A DNA stretch of 64,000 nt from Trochalopteron elliotii (GCA_024734555.1 JANPWX010000463.1:1-64000), one strand, 5' to 3'; shown: positions 43,299 to 55,230, numbered from the stretch's first letter. Made by a program: numbers and translations. Notes: generated from the sequence alone by a model not told the origin.

Positions 43299-44029
43299 GC
43301 ACCATCAAGGATGGAGTTAATTTTCTTCATTGCAACCCATACTAAACATATTAGCTTCTGGGCCATCTGTGAGCAGTGTGTCAGTGGAAGCCCCAAGTGA
43401 GGACAGTAAAGATAACCAATTTTTTTTTTAATTTTTTTCTTCTTTTTTTAAGTCCTCAGGGCCCCAAGAGGTAGAGACCATAATAACCATCTTTATTTTT
43501 TATTGTGAAAATAGTTTGGGGTTCTTCATTGCTCATGACCTTGGAATGTCACAAACTTGCTTTGGTCAAAAGCTGGTTACGATGTGAATGGGCTGAGTGT
43601 GGTAAGAGGAGGCCAACAGGACAGTGTAAACAAGAACTAAGGAAAATGAGCCTTGGCACAGACAGGGCATCAACAACCACCCCCAAAGTTGCTGGGAAGA
43701 TTATACTGTGATATCCTTTGGCAGCCTGTGCCAACAACTAGTTACCTTGGAGACTGAACAGGGAACGCTTGGTCCACTTCATAAATTTTGTTCAGTAGTT
43801 TCAAATTGTCTGTGTTTATCTTTCCCACCTCCCCATAACAACTTGTGTGATCAGTTTTCTCTGCCTCTTTAAATACACCTTAAAATCACAAGGGGTTTCC
43901 ATCTAGTGGCCCAGTTCCAGGATAGACTCACAAATAAAAATAATTACTTCTTTTAGCTATCTGAGTGGAGATGCTCAAATGCAATGACTGTGGGTACCGT
44001 AATTATCATTCCACAGTCACACCTCTTGG
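43299..44029. other. Spacer, nothing recognised
   Basis: This spacer holds poly-T patches around 43424-43450 and no supported gene. Open frames at 43505-43711 are too short and featureless to call. Confidence 0.45.
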
Positions 44030-44550
44030 TGTTGCCCGATTCCCAGAGTAAAACACAAACCAACAGAGTTGATTTATGCGGTGCTTTATTCGGGCCCGGG
44101 GACCTGAGGACTAGCGTCCCAAGTCAGGATCCCAAAGACCCTCATTTTACAATCAGCTTTTATATCCTTTACAACTGATTACTTCATTAGTGTACGTGCA
44201 AAACCCCACATCCCAAGTTACAATAGATACATATATCTCTCAGATTACACTCCTTGGAGCCATAAATTTCACATGGCTGTCTGCTCCAAGACTATGGTTT
44301 AGCTTCTGTGGTTACGCTCCCACCACCAGATACCCATTGCTACGTTATACTTTAACTTAATCTCATGGAAACATCTAACAGTTTCTACCTGTTCTGTACT
44401 TAGCTAAGCCTTTTAAGTCTCAGGAACCTCAGTACATTCCCATGGCACATTCCCAGGATTCGGGCCTACTTCTAACAGGGCAATCTTCAAGCGTTAGCAT
44501 AACTACTACTACTACATTATTTAATTTCTTCCAACTCCCCTTTGGTAACA
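44030..44550 (-). mobile_element. Solo LTR E
   Basis: On the minus strand it starts TGTTACCAAAGG and ends TCGGGCAACA. It has TATAAAAGCTG and, near the 3' end, AATAAAGCACCGC. It is flanked by TTGG on both sides (44026-44029 and 44551-44554). Confidence 0.9.
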
Positions 44551-45604
44551 TTGGTGGATGGAGGATTTGATTCTGTTGAATGGAGCATCTGTGAATTTTT
44601 GAAGCTGCGTTTTAAAATCAAGTGCTGCTGCCAGTTACATGTTAGAGCTCCCACTGAAAGAGTGGAAAATCCTCTAGGTTAGCACAGTCTTTCTAATGCA
44701 GACTAGTGTTTCAGTGATCAATGGTGAGACATTATTATAGCAAGAACTGACACTTACCGTGATTAGTTGATGAGTTTAAAAGAGAGACAAGTGCTTATTT
44801 ACATGGCTAACTATAAGATTCTGGAATTTTCTGCTCCAGTAAGCTGTGGACACAGATGGCAGGACGGGGTGAAACTAGGGGCATATATGGACACTAAAGG
44901 TGAGATGCAGGGTTCCCAAGTGCAGTCATTGTGGATACTGAGGTAGTGGGACAGGATCATGACAAACCACAGCTGGTGGCCAGGATTGTCTGCTCTCTGT
45001 GAAAAACAACCCCTCTGTCACTGCTAGATACAGTGTTTGGACTCTGCTTTCTGCCCTGATGGGGCATTTTCGTGGTTTTAAGCCCACCTTTGTTCTTATT
45101 AAATCATGAGGTAGGAAACAAGGCTATCTGAGAGGACAGCAAGTCTCCAGAGATGATCCTTTTGGCATCCTGACCATCTCCTGCCAGATGATGGGCCCTG
45201 GGACCCCAGGAGCCCTGTGCCGGAAGGCCAGGACTGAGGGGATGACAAACCCAGAGACAACCTTGTACTGGTTCAAGAGTTGCTGCTCCAGACGGATGCA
45301 CATAAATCTGTGGGGGGCCTGATGGGATTTGTCTCAAGGTACTGAAGGAGCTGACCAGTATCATTGCAGGACCTAGGATTATTTTTCAATGGTCTTGGGA
45401 GTCTGGAAAGGTTCCAGTCCAAGTGGAAGATGACAGTGTTGTTCCAATGTTTCAAGAATGGTTAGAAGGAAGACCCTGGTAATTACAGGCCTGCCTGTCT
45501 TACTTCAGTGACTGGTAAAGTTATGAAGAAGGTTATTCTGAGACGCAATTATCAAGTCCTGAGAGGGATGTCCTGGACCACCTACTCAGAGGTAGCTAAC
45601 ATTT

Positions 45605-46040
45605 GGGATAGCCTTGGGTTAAATTAAGGCACAACACCACCAAGAGATCAAATTAGAAAGGTTTATTTATATAGGGCCGCAGCAATTAAAACCATGTGAT
45701 AGGTTCAACAGCCTGTAGCAGCAACAATTTAAACCTTTCTGAACAACATGTGGCAACAACAATCTTTGAGCAACCTATGGCAACAGCGACCTAAACTTTA
45801 AAGCAGAGGAAGAAAGGAAGAAGGAAAGACAGAAAAACAGAGGTAGACCAAAAAAGACCTGTCCTTGTCCAGTTTCTGATACAGTAGGGTAAACACATCT
45901 TTCACCAAAGAAAGGAGACATGTATCATATTGCTAACAGGACTTCTTCAGAGAGCAGATACAAATATAACCTTTGGTTGGAAGCTTCATCTAGAGGTCAA
46001 CTTTGGCTCAAGGCCCGTTTTTCAGGCCTCAGTCAGGGCC
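45605..46040 (-). mobile_element. Probable LTR inserted in CR1
   Basis: This stretch separates two collinear CR1 pieces. On the minus strand it carries TATATAAATAAACC near one end, suggesting TATA or poly(A) elements of an LTR. Termini and target duplication were not resolved. A repeated CCCGTTTTTCAGGCCTCAG-like unit is at its far end (46014-46060). Confidence 0.4.
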
Positions 46041-46609
46041 TGTTTTTCAGGCCTCAGTACTTCACCTTCAGGATAAAATGTCCAGCACACAACTAGATAA
46101 GTCCATAGGGCTCTGGGCGAGCAGTTGGCTGATGACTCAAAAAGTTACAATCAATGGGTTTACATCATGCTGGCGACTGGTCACCACTGGGGTTCCTTGG
46201 GGCTCATTTTTACAGCCAGTGATCTTCAATGTTCTTATAAATCATCTATATGGAGGAATCAAGTGTATCAAAGTAATCTTGCCAATGACATTAAACTAGG
46301 AGGATCTGTGGATTCCCTTGAGGGTAAAGAGGCCCTGCAGAGAGATCTGGATACCAAAGAGCTGAGCAGTCACCAACTGTATGAAATATTACAAGAGCAA
46401 GTGCTGGATTCTCCACCTGGGACCAGGTAATCCTGAAATTTATCTATTCCTGAAACTGGTGACCAGTGATAGAACTGGTGTAAATGGAATGAAAGCTGCA
46501 TTAGGGGATGTTCAGCTTGGACATTAGGAACAGCTCACCTTCACTCAGAAGGTGGTCGGTCACAGGAACAGGCTCTCCAGGGAAGCACTCATACCATCAG
46601 GCCTGTCAG

Positions 46610-47160
46610 AGGTAAGGAGTTCACTCCTCTTAACTTTTTAAGAATTTTAATAAATGATAATAAAAGGATAATCATAAAACCTGGCAAAGTCAGTACACAC
46701 CCACTTCTTCAGTCTGCAGTCTTTTATACCATTACAGTTGTATTACTTACTTAAATGATTTAGCAAATTTATTTTGAGCTTGTTGACCACAATCTTGCTT
46801 TAGATTTTTGCAGCATTTGCATAATTTAATAACTGCAGACATCAACAGTCTAGGGTGGTCTTTTGATGGTCTTCTGATGTCACTTTAAGCTTGGTACTTT
46901 TCCTTTTATGATCTTCTGCTCTCTGCCTATGCTATCTTGGATATACACTTTGCAATAATAATCATATCTTAAAACACACCTTTCACAAGCCCACTTACAT
47001 CTTGTGAAAAGCCTTGCTTCCCCTTTTACGCTCCCCACAAGCGATTATGAATTTTACCATACTTAAAAGCAAATTGAGACTTACACTAATTATCTACAAA
47101 GTATTAAAATTTAAGATTAAAACAAATAAATTTTAACAAAAGCCAACTACTACATAACCT
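46610..47160 (-). mobile_element. Probable LTR inserted in CR1
   Basis: This stretch splits the CR1 3' region. On the minus strand it has GTGGGGAGCGTAAAAGG and GGTATAAAAGACTGC, features seen in avian LTR promoters. Exact ends and target duplication were not found. Confidence 0.55.
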
Positions 47161-47285
47161 GTTTATAACCTGGATGATGCTTTTAGTCATGTTGTTAAGT
47201 TTCAGTTAGTCCTGTGAGGAGAAGGGAGTTGGACTTGATGATCCTTTTGGGTCCCTTTCAACTTGAGATATTCTGTGATTCTTTG

Positions 47286-48091
47286 ATTCTATAAACGACG
47301 ATCCTAAAAGAGAAGTAGAAAATGACATTTAGATCATCCAACTGCTTTGTGATTTGAAACAGATGTAGCAGAAGCAGTTTATTAGTTGTAGTAGCCCAAG
47401 ATGTTACTTTTCCACATATACCATATAAAATTAATTTCCCAAATAACCAATGACCCACATAGCCACAGATTTCTTTCACTCTCATTCACTAAAAATAGCA
47501 TTTGTCAGAAAATTCTAATACATTGAAATCAAATGCTGAATCACTTACACTAGTTTTGCTAGATTTTTTTTAAAATACAGTCCTTCCCAGCCAAGGATGG
47601 GGACCTATTCATCCAAGCAAAGTCTCTTGTCTTCAAGGACACAAACTTTCAGTGTGTTGTTGAACACACTCTTTTCTCTCCTGCCTATCAGGAGGTCTGG
47701 CACAAAACAAAAACAAAGACTGAATTTTCCCAGGGTACAGACATTCTGTTTTGAACAGCTTTTCTCATCTCACAGAAACTGTACCCTTCCAACCAGTCAC
47801 AGAAGCTACTGAACGGAATCTAGAAGGGACTTTAATGAAGTGTGCAGAGGCCCAGTGAATGGGGGGGGGGTGACAGACCACTGCAGACATTGAGAGAAAG
47901 GGGCTGTGTAGTATACCACTTGGCAAACTGAAACCCATGCTCAGATACAGGTTAAAAAGGAATCTGGTAGAGGGTTTCTGAGATGAAACTAGAGCTCCAG
48001 GTAAAAATCAAGGAATTTCCCACCCTGGAACCCAAAGGAGAAAAACTGCACTCATAGCTTTTCCTTCAAAAAATTGTTGCCTTTTTCAACC
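47286..48091. other. Spacer downstream of CR1
   Basis: No gene was supported. There is a run of ten G at 47861-47870. The last exon of APOBEC1-like gene 2 could lie here on the minus strand but was not identified. Confidence 0.4.
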
Positions 48092-48097
48092 TAAAAA

Positions 48098-48562
48098 TGA
48101 AACCCGAGATAATTTTAGTATAGGAGGTAATATAAAAGTGGATTTTTATTTGGAGGCCTCCAGGGGCAGTTATGGAGAATATCCACAAAAGCCCCTCAAT
48201 GCAAGGTGAATATAGTTTTGATTAATTTTAGGAAATTATCATAATTGATAAAAAGCACCAATTAGGAGGACAAGTGGTGATGCTACTCCCCCCCAAGTCA
48301 AGGGGCTCCTTCTCTGGAGCCCCCCCTTGGTACTAGCTGTATTTGTTTATAAAAATGTTTCTCAAAGACCTTGCTCTCAACCTTGGTTCCCAGGAAGAAC
48401 CAAGATAGGATAAGGGCCTTGTATCCCCCAGGGTTTGGAGCTCTGGAATTTGTTTTGTCTTTCTGCCTAGGGAAAGAGCATGGAAAAGTACTGAGAAAAC
48501 AAGCTAGAATAAAGTAATAGGCTACAGAGCTCCAGATATATGTGCAAAGAATACAGAGACCA
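48098..48562 (-). mobile_element. Solo LTR F, just 3' of APOBEC1-like gene 2 exon
   Basis: On the minus strand it begins TGGTCTCTG and ends CGGGTTTCA, with a perfect 6-bp duplication TAAAAA at 48092-48097 and 48563-48568. An AATAAAAATCC lies near its 3' end. It is on the same strand as gene 2, 243 nt past the exon ending at 48805. Confidence 0.92.
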
Positions 48563-48804
48563 TAAAAAGGCAAAAACCAAGATGGCATCAATATGATGGA
48601 AAAATATCCACAGTGCTTCTCTCCCAGTGGGACAGGATAGTTCCCATGATTTTAGTACTTTTTTCAAAAGCCTGCTGCAGGACTCTTTAAAGTCCAACTA
48701 GAGCTACATGTGAACAAAGGTTTCTTTCCTGCTCTTTACAACTCAGTTGCCCTAGACTGCAAGTCATTTCATGTGATTCCCTCTATCTCTCAGAGTGCAC
48801 TGAC

Positions 48805-48920
48805 CTCAAGGATGTTTCTGAGCATTGAACGATATTTCCGTATCGCTGGTCCAAAGTTCTCGGGCAAGAAATCATAATGGACACCTCTTTGTATAAAGGT
48901 CTCCCAACAATAATCATAGT
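48805..48920 (-). CDS. APOBEC1: APOBEC1-like gene 2 following exon
   Basis: The acceptor TTTCACCAG joins in phase 1 (G|AC gives Asp), encoding DYDYCWETFIQRGVHYDFLP and beyond. The donor GTCAGT leaves in phase 0. If it is not spliced, the frame ends five codons later at TGA 48792-48790. Confidence 0.87.
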
Positions 48921-49868
48921 CTGGTGAAATAGAAGCAAGATAATTAATTTTTTTAATTCAGTTTATTCAGATACCAGAGAAGCTCAGGAAACAAGACTTT
49001 TTAAGCCCTTCCTTGTGTCCATATCACAGAGACAGCTTGGCCATGGATAGGTCAGCTGATGCATGCTGTACACTCCATATTTGGAACCAATGCCATTCAC
49101 TCTGGGCAATATTTTTTTCCCTCCTTTAACTGCAGAGGAGCTCTTCAGCCAGCCTGATCCCTGCAACTGCATTTATTCCCTTAGGACGAAGGACCATATC
49201 TCCCACTCCCTCAGGGGTGCCATAAGGATGCTATCTCTAAACAAAGGAGAATTTTCCTTCAGACCTGGTTGCTAAGGGTCCTGCCACTCTTCTCCTGCAC
49301 TATTTAAACATCTTTTTTTGGATGTCACTCTCATTCACTGCATGGTGATGGCTATGCCCCCAAAGAAGCTGAGTGGGACATGAGGCACCACAGAAGCAAG
49401 CCCATACCCGATTCACGCATGCACAAAGTTCACCAGCTCACTCCTCCCCAGTCCCACAAAGCATGGGAAACCTTGCCTTCTTCTTCCATGATTCGGATGT
49501 TTACTCCCTGCACCCTGCAAAGGTCCCTCAGGCCTCTTTGGTTTTGTGCACTGTCGGAGTAGTAGAGCCGTGCTACACGTATGTCTATGTTCACATTGGG
49601 ATGCCTCCTCAGGAAATCCCGTATTTTATTGCAGCAGCTCCAACAGGGGCTCCAGGACAGGTACCAGGTGATGTCACAGAAACCGTAGCTTCTTGGCTCA
49701 AAGATTTCCTGCAGGAAGTACACTTCTGCATGGCAAACGTCGTTTCTGACCCAGTGTGTCCAAGACTTCTCATTCCCATTCCACTGCAGCTCACATAGTA
49801 GGTATGTCTCCTCTGGATACCACCAGGGATCAAAGTGTTTTCTTAATGCCCTCCTAGATATATACATG
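48805..49868 (-). CDS. APOBEC1: APOBEC1-like cytidine deaminase gene 2 (partial, motifs intact)
   Basis: A member of the AID/APOBEC family, which deaminates cytosine in RNA or DNA. Two exons lie on the minus strand: 49868-49477 (392 nt) and 48920-48805 (116 nt). The first encodes MYISRRALRKHFDP, YLLCELQWN, the HAE site (49724-49732), ITWYLSWSPCWSC (SWSPC at 49643-49657), and FLRRHPNVNIDIRVARLYY. All zinc ligands and the catalytic Glu are present. The second gives DYDYCWETF and on to NILE. Its 116-nt length and phases equal AICDA exon 4. The frame is only kept if the intron between them uses a GC donor (G|GCAAGG). The acceptor CTGTTTCAG precedes C-ATG, mirroring AICDA exon 2, so an earlier mini-exon is likely but was not found. 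The last exon is missing too. Solo LTRs sit 162 nt upstream and 242 nt downstream. Confidence 0.9.
49477..49868 (-). CDS. APOBEC1: APOBEC1-like gene 2 catalytic exon
   Basis: This 392-nt exon is open from phase 2 to phase 1 with both halves of the deaminase motif. The donor needed for frame is GC, not GT. An ATG at 49867-49865 could itself act as a start if no upstream exon is used. Confidence 0.9.
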
Positions 49869-50030
49869 CTGAAACAGAAGAGAAACTTCAAGGAATCACT
49901 GGTTACAACTTTGTTTTCAGTAGTACTCCAGTACATTAAGAAAGGGGAGGGTGGAGGAAATCAGAGAAGAACTGAGAAGGGCAAAGCACGAGACAGCAAC
50001 ACAAGGAAAACAGAGAGGCAGACACTAGGC

Positions 50031-50654
50031 TGTAGGAGCATCTGAGGACGGCAGGGAGAGGGAACTCTGCAGACCTGAGACACTCTTGAGAGAACACGTG
50101 GTTTTATTGCAAGGGTCATGGGTAAAAAGAGCCTTGCCTACAGCCACCAGCCTTGGCTGAGGGGAAGTCCCAAAGAGAGAGAAAGAGTGAGAGAGAGTAA
50201 GGGTAAGCAAGGTAAGGTAAGAGCAGTGAGGTCAGAGGTAAGAGGTGGGCCAGGTAAGAGAGGTAAAGTAAGCACAAGGAGAACCTTGTTACAATACATC
50301 TCCTTATGTGTTGAACATTCTAATTTACAGTGACCAACCCAAGCAAGATACAAAACCTACAGACTTTGCATACAGCCTATAAGAACTGCTATATTACCAT
50401 GTCACTCTGTATTCCAAACCCTAAGGGCTATCTTCTTATCTATCTTTTCCCTGATACCTTGGCAGGGTGGAGTGGGGCTACACTCTTTGGTCCCTTAGCA
50501 TCCCATTGTTTGTTACAATCACTGTCTTCCTGCCTGCCATGATTACATCTCAAAGCTAACTTTCATTTCTATTTCATTCATAGGTTTTACATTCTCAGTA
50601 TCTCTTGCTACGCAATCATATTTGTAAGCTTTTCCTGTCCTATCTTTCCCAACA
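50031..50654 (-). mobile_element. Solo LTR C, 162 nt upstream of gene 2 exon
   Basis: On the minus strand it begins TGTTGGGAAAG and ends GCTCCTACA, with CAATAAAACCACGTG near the 3' end. Flanks CTAGGC and CCAGGC match at five of six bases, suggesting a 6-bp duplication. It carries a short repeat rich in CTTACC units. It is a near inverted copy of LTR D. Confidence 0.85.
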
Positions 50655-53470
50655 CCAGGCAGGGTAAAGCAATTAAAGAAACCAAACCCTGAAGAGTCAA
50701 TCATCCCCTCATTTACAGCTGCATGTGGAACTTTCACTGCCTCCCCCCTCCCTATGCGCCTGTACTCTTCCCCATCAGTGGGAGTGTTTCTAACAGCTCT
50801 CTATATTTTTTGTGTGTCAGACATTTTTACAAGGCTCCTAGGTAGCCCTTTTCAATGTAGGGAGCTGTTGTGAATTTTGTAAAAAACTAATACAAAAAAA
50901 TTTAAAAAAATAAAATAAATGCACTGATACACTATGAAGTTGAATATTTTTCCTTATTGGATTCTCTTGCTGTTTGTACTTTCATAAGGATTAGCACAGT
51001 CAGCACCATCCAACACGAGAGAAGAAGAAAGAAGTGCTCTATGCAAAAAGATGCAACTCCCAGGATGGATATTTTCTGAGTTCAGAAAGAACCTCTAAAT
51101 ATTGTCAGTTAAGGACCTATACAAAGACTGCCAGTAGTCTTGAATATATCTTTAATACTCAGTAATTATCCATAATACATAAATAATGAACTCTCCAGAG
51201 GCACTTTGTGGCCTTTGTACAATTATCTTATATAGAGATTGACATGAGAATGCACTTCAGATATATGTTTTTCCAAATTAGAATAATTCAGAGTAATTCT
51301 AGCAGACAACTGATCACATTCTGAAGAAAGAAGCAATAAGCCTGTAAATTGTTTTATAGATTAATACTCATTAGTAACAAAAACCAACAAACAAGATGCA
51401 CAACAAAAAACCACAAACAAACAAGCAAACAAACAAACAAAGTCACAAAACTCCAGTCTGAACTAGGGACAAATGAAATCTTGTAGAAAAACTAACTGTC
51501 ACATACTTTCTATCTACAGGACTTTGACCTACGTAAAAAAGCATCTCATTTATCTGAGTTAGACAGAAGGCTTTGTCTTCTTACCCTGTCTTCTTCTTCA
51601 TCCCAGCCTCCTACACATTAAAATACATATGCACACAAACCAGTTTATAAACCACAGGGTGTGTCTCTCTTTATCTTCTCTATGTAAACTCCATTTATAT
51701 AAACCAAAGAAACCACACATGCAGATTTCTTGATCAGACTTTCTATTGAATTTATGTAAATGCAATAACAAATGTAAATGTCACCAAATGTTTAATTCTG
51801 GTACAAGAATAACTATTCTATTAGATGTAATTCCTTTAGTAGGTTGTTAAAAAAAATACTAAGAGAGACAAAACTGAAGCATGGACAATTTTTATGCTTT
51901 CTCATTTAAGTTGTTAAAAGAGATGCACTTTTTCTATTTATATTATATTACTTGGAAGTTAATGTCTATTAGCTAAAATTTCTAAAAAACTCAATTTTTA
52001 GGGAACATATATCTAATAATATATGTTCACGATAAATATATAAAATTTATGACTGGTTGAAGTCCAACCAAGAAGATTCATTAAACTCCCAATACTCAAG
52101 CCAAGTCAGTTCATCTAATTTTTACAGAAGGTACCTTTAAGGTTTTGGAAAGCAATGTCACAACAGATTACAGAGATCTGATTCGTTCAAAGGTATCTGT
52201 AGATGTTCCCATCTGACTATAACACACAAACAAGTTAAAACTTCCAAGTCTTACTCAAACAGGTCTTAAGCACCATCTTGTCTGTGTTTTGACCATAAAA
52301 TATTGCACTTTGGACAAGCTATTGCAGTGCGTGTCCTGTGCATATTTTCAGGGACATAAAGCTATTTCTTTAGAACAATCCTGAAATACAACTAATCTTC
52401 AAGATACAGACACATTAGGGATGTGTTAAGCCGAGTAAAATTTATGGCATAATCAACTTAATGCAATATGACCAAAAGTCTGCATTCTTATAAATATTTG
52501 CTACAGCTATAACTTGCCATTTTTAAGTAGTAGATTAATGAAAATTTAAACAACATTACCAGAAGGACAAATGAGAAATTTTAAAAACACGAAAAAACAT
52601 TCACACACTATAGTATAAATACAGAAAGGCAGAGCTCATTTTCCTCCCAAAGCCAGGTAAGGGAATACTGAAAGTAAATTGTGAGTTTACAAATACATTG
52701 CCTAAATCTATGCAATCACCTCAACTCTTTTTTTAAATTTTTATAGTTATCACCAACTGTTCTTCTTGTTCAGCATTGTTACACATGGTACTCGTATACA
52801 CATAGAGCCTAACTCAAAAAAAATTGATCCCATAACAGCTATTGATACAAATGAGACGAATTTCATAGTTAGCAAATAATTAAAGATATAAAGAAGAAAA
52901 TATTATTGTTTTTCTTTCTAAATTTGGTTCATCAGTCTCATAGAGGTGAATTTGTAATCCTTTCAGAATCTGAGAGCTGCAGAGAAACGCACTGTAAAGT
53001 GTGACTAATAATTTGAAAGGTGAATTGTACCCCAAAATGTTTAGAGGGATTAGGGCAGAAAATGGCAGAGGGATGACAGCCAACGTAACTATCTCCTAGG
53101 GTTTATTTTCTTTTTTATTAATATGCAGCGGCTACATAAATGTGCATTAAACATTGAAGATGTATTGACTGATTACAAAATATATTTTAAAATGTGTTAT
53201 TTAAATATTTCCTATTGTATGGTCTCATCATCCATAACTTGAACAGGAATGCAATGAGATTATTTTAGATGTACTAATTTTACAAAACCAGCTCCTAATA
53301 TTAATATCTCTCTTATTAAAACTGTGTAATAAACTGCATCATTATAGATATTTAATAATTTTCCTTCCTTCCTCTAGCACTTTTTTATTAGAAACTATTT
53401 AAAACTCTGCTCATTGCAATATAGTAATAATGATAATGTCTAAAAATACATGAGCATAAATTCGTCAAAA
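50655..53470. other. AT-rich DNA, nothing recognised
   Basis: Long AT-rich non-coding sequence with A-rich simple patches (for example around 50880-50925 and 51365-51445). No exon, RNA gene or named repeat was supported. Confidence 0.45.
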
Positions 53471-53479
53471 CTTCTTTAA

Positions 53480-54330
53480 TTCGCATTTTTGCCCCTCGCT
53501 GACACTTTGCACGACCGAGGCACTACTAAGGTGTGCATTAAAACTTCCCCCTCCCTCCCCCCCCCACTGAACAGAAAGTGGTCTGAGACACTTTATTTGG
53601 GGTGATATCAGCTGTCTCAAGACCTCGAAACTGCCGAGCAAAGGAGAGGCATTTCCAGCTTCCCTTGCAGCCCAGCGTCGGGCTGAGCCAGTTCCCGCCT
53701 TTGCCCTTCCCCAACACCCCCATCTTCCCTAGGCTTTTGTCAGTGCCTGTTGCTCCTCAGTGGTTTATGGCTCCCGGGAGAGCTTCTAAACCAGCGGGAA
53801 TTTCCCCAGCAGGCTCAGACCCCAGTGCAGCCCCTCGTCCACTGCAGTGACATTGGGGACAAAGGTCCCGCTCAGGGGCTGCCACCAGCACTGCCCTCGC
53901 CCTTCCCCAAGCAAGGCAGAGACTCTGCACAGCCAAAAAGCCCAAAGCCCTCCCCCGGGGCTGCAAACCGAGGGGTGCCCTTGGGTTCAAGCAGCAGCAA
54001 CAGCACAAGAGCTGAAGCTGGAGTGCTTTTTTCAGGTCAGCAATTCCTTTTACCCTCTCAGCCCTCTCCTGCACATGGCTTCTCTTTTCGCGGTGGACCC
54101 TCCTGGTGCTGTCCTCCTTCCTGTCCCTGCGGACGGGGCTCCACGCGCGGCCAGCCACACAGCACACCCCCAGGCTCAGATGGGACGAGGTGTTGAAAGA
54201 GGAAACAGGAACACTTCGCCTGACCACAAGTGGTGCCTCTTAATGACGTGTCCCAACATGCCTGCCCCCAGCAGGGCTCGCTCCTCTTTCCTCGCACCTT
54301 ATCTGAGCTGGGGTGGGGGGGGGGGCGAGT
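53480..54330. other. GC-rich island in AT-rich surroundings
   Basis: A sharp rise in G+C with multiple CpG dinucleotides (for example CGTCGGGC, GACGGGGCTCCACGCGCGG). Several overlapping open frames on both strands reflect composition rather than a known protein. It looks like a CpG-island promoter or the remains of an unknown gene or repeat. No transcript or splice evidence was recognised. Confidence 0.4.
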
Positions 54331-54639
54331 GACACACGTTTCCAGGTTAAAAAACCGAAAAAACGTAATAACTGATCCTCCTCTTTGAAGTCTCCTTCTA
54401 AGTTCCAAAGGGATGATAACGCTTCCTTGGCAGAAAAACGTGATTTATTCTTCTGTGTAGGACGCTCGTCCAAGGGTCATGGCTGTTCTGTGTGGCATAC
54501 TGACCTTCCCTGGAGCACCTGAAGCTCAGCTCTGTGGAATGCACGGTGGTTCTGCCTTGTGGGTTGCCAAATCTTTCCATGCTGTTGCAACTTCGTCAAA
54601 GATGAAGTGTTCACAAATACCACTGTAAAGAAGAAGAGC

Positions 54640-55230
54640 TTGACTCAGCCAATATATCAAGCAACAATCAATTTATTAATTCATTAATTCAAATGGTAAA
54701 GTGTGAGCAAAGCAGCACACTGGGTACAGTGGGGGTTTCCCCTCCAGCTGCACATCAGCTACTGATTTTTGATTGTATTTATTGAGCATCTTCATAAGCA
54801 CTTCTCAGCAGGTTTTTTTGTGTGTGTGTGGTTTCCTCCTAGTTTCTATTTGTGAAGTCCGATTTCTATACCTCATTGTGATCAATTCTTATTGGTGATG
54901 TCGAATTTCTGTACTCCAGGGTTGTAAATTAGTGATGGTGATGTCCAGTTTCCCTTTTTCAGAATCATACGTCAGTGATGGTGATGTCTAGCTTCCCTTT
55001 ACAGGATCGTCCAGTTTTCCTTTCCAGAATCCTCAATTTTTAGCTTGTGATAAGCTCACTTCCTTCTTTTATTTAAGTGATTACAACTCCTTTTGTATAT
55101 TCTAAAGCTATAGTTCAAAACCTCTTATTACAAAGCAGCTTAAAGCTTATAATAATTTTATTTTCAAAGCAAATAATAATACTTCCGGATTCTTCTATCC
55201 TACATGTTAAAGGTCTAAAAAAACCTTAAA
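54640..55230 (-). mobile_element. Possible decayed LTR
   Basis: On the minus strand an AATAAATTGATTG sits near one end, as in an R-U5 region. The body holds an imperfect repeat around GTGATGGTGATGTC (54934-54995). Ends are unclear. Confidence 0.35.

Larger units (their letters stand above)
44990..47285 (+). mobile_element. CR1 LINE, interrupted copy with ORF2 remnants
   Basis: Pieces of CR1 ORF2 (reverse transcriptase) can be read in order. The region around 45300-45600 matches the CR1 body, and 46200-46430 gives a peptide close to the CR1 motif ADDTKLGGSVDSLEG with frame breaks. Its 3' end near 47220-47285 has the CR1 signature TTGGACTTGATGATCC and a repeated ATTCTGTGATTC-type tail. Non-CR1 DNA interrupts it at about 45600-46040 and 46610-47160. 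The 5' end is uncertain. Confidence 0.8.

Noticed and set aside
53750..54332. Overlapping long open frames of 116-161 codons as genes
   Set aside because: They occur in several frames on both strands in GC-rich DNA and are best explained by composition; no domain or codon signal.
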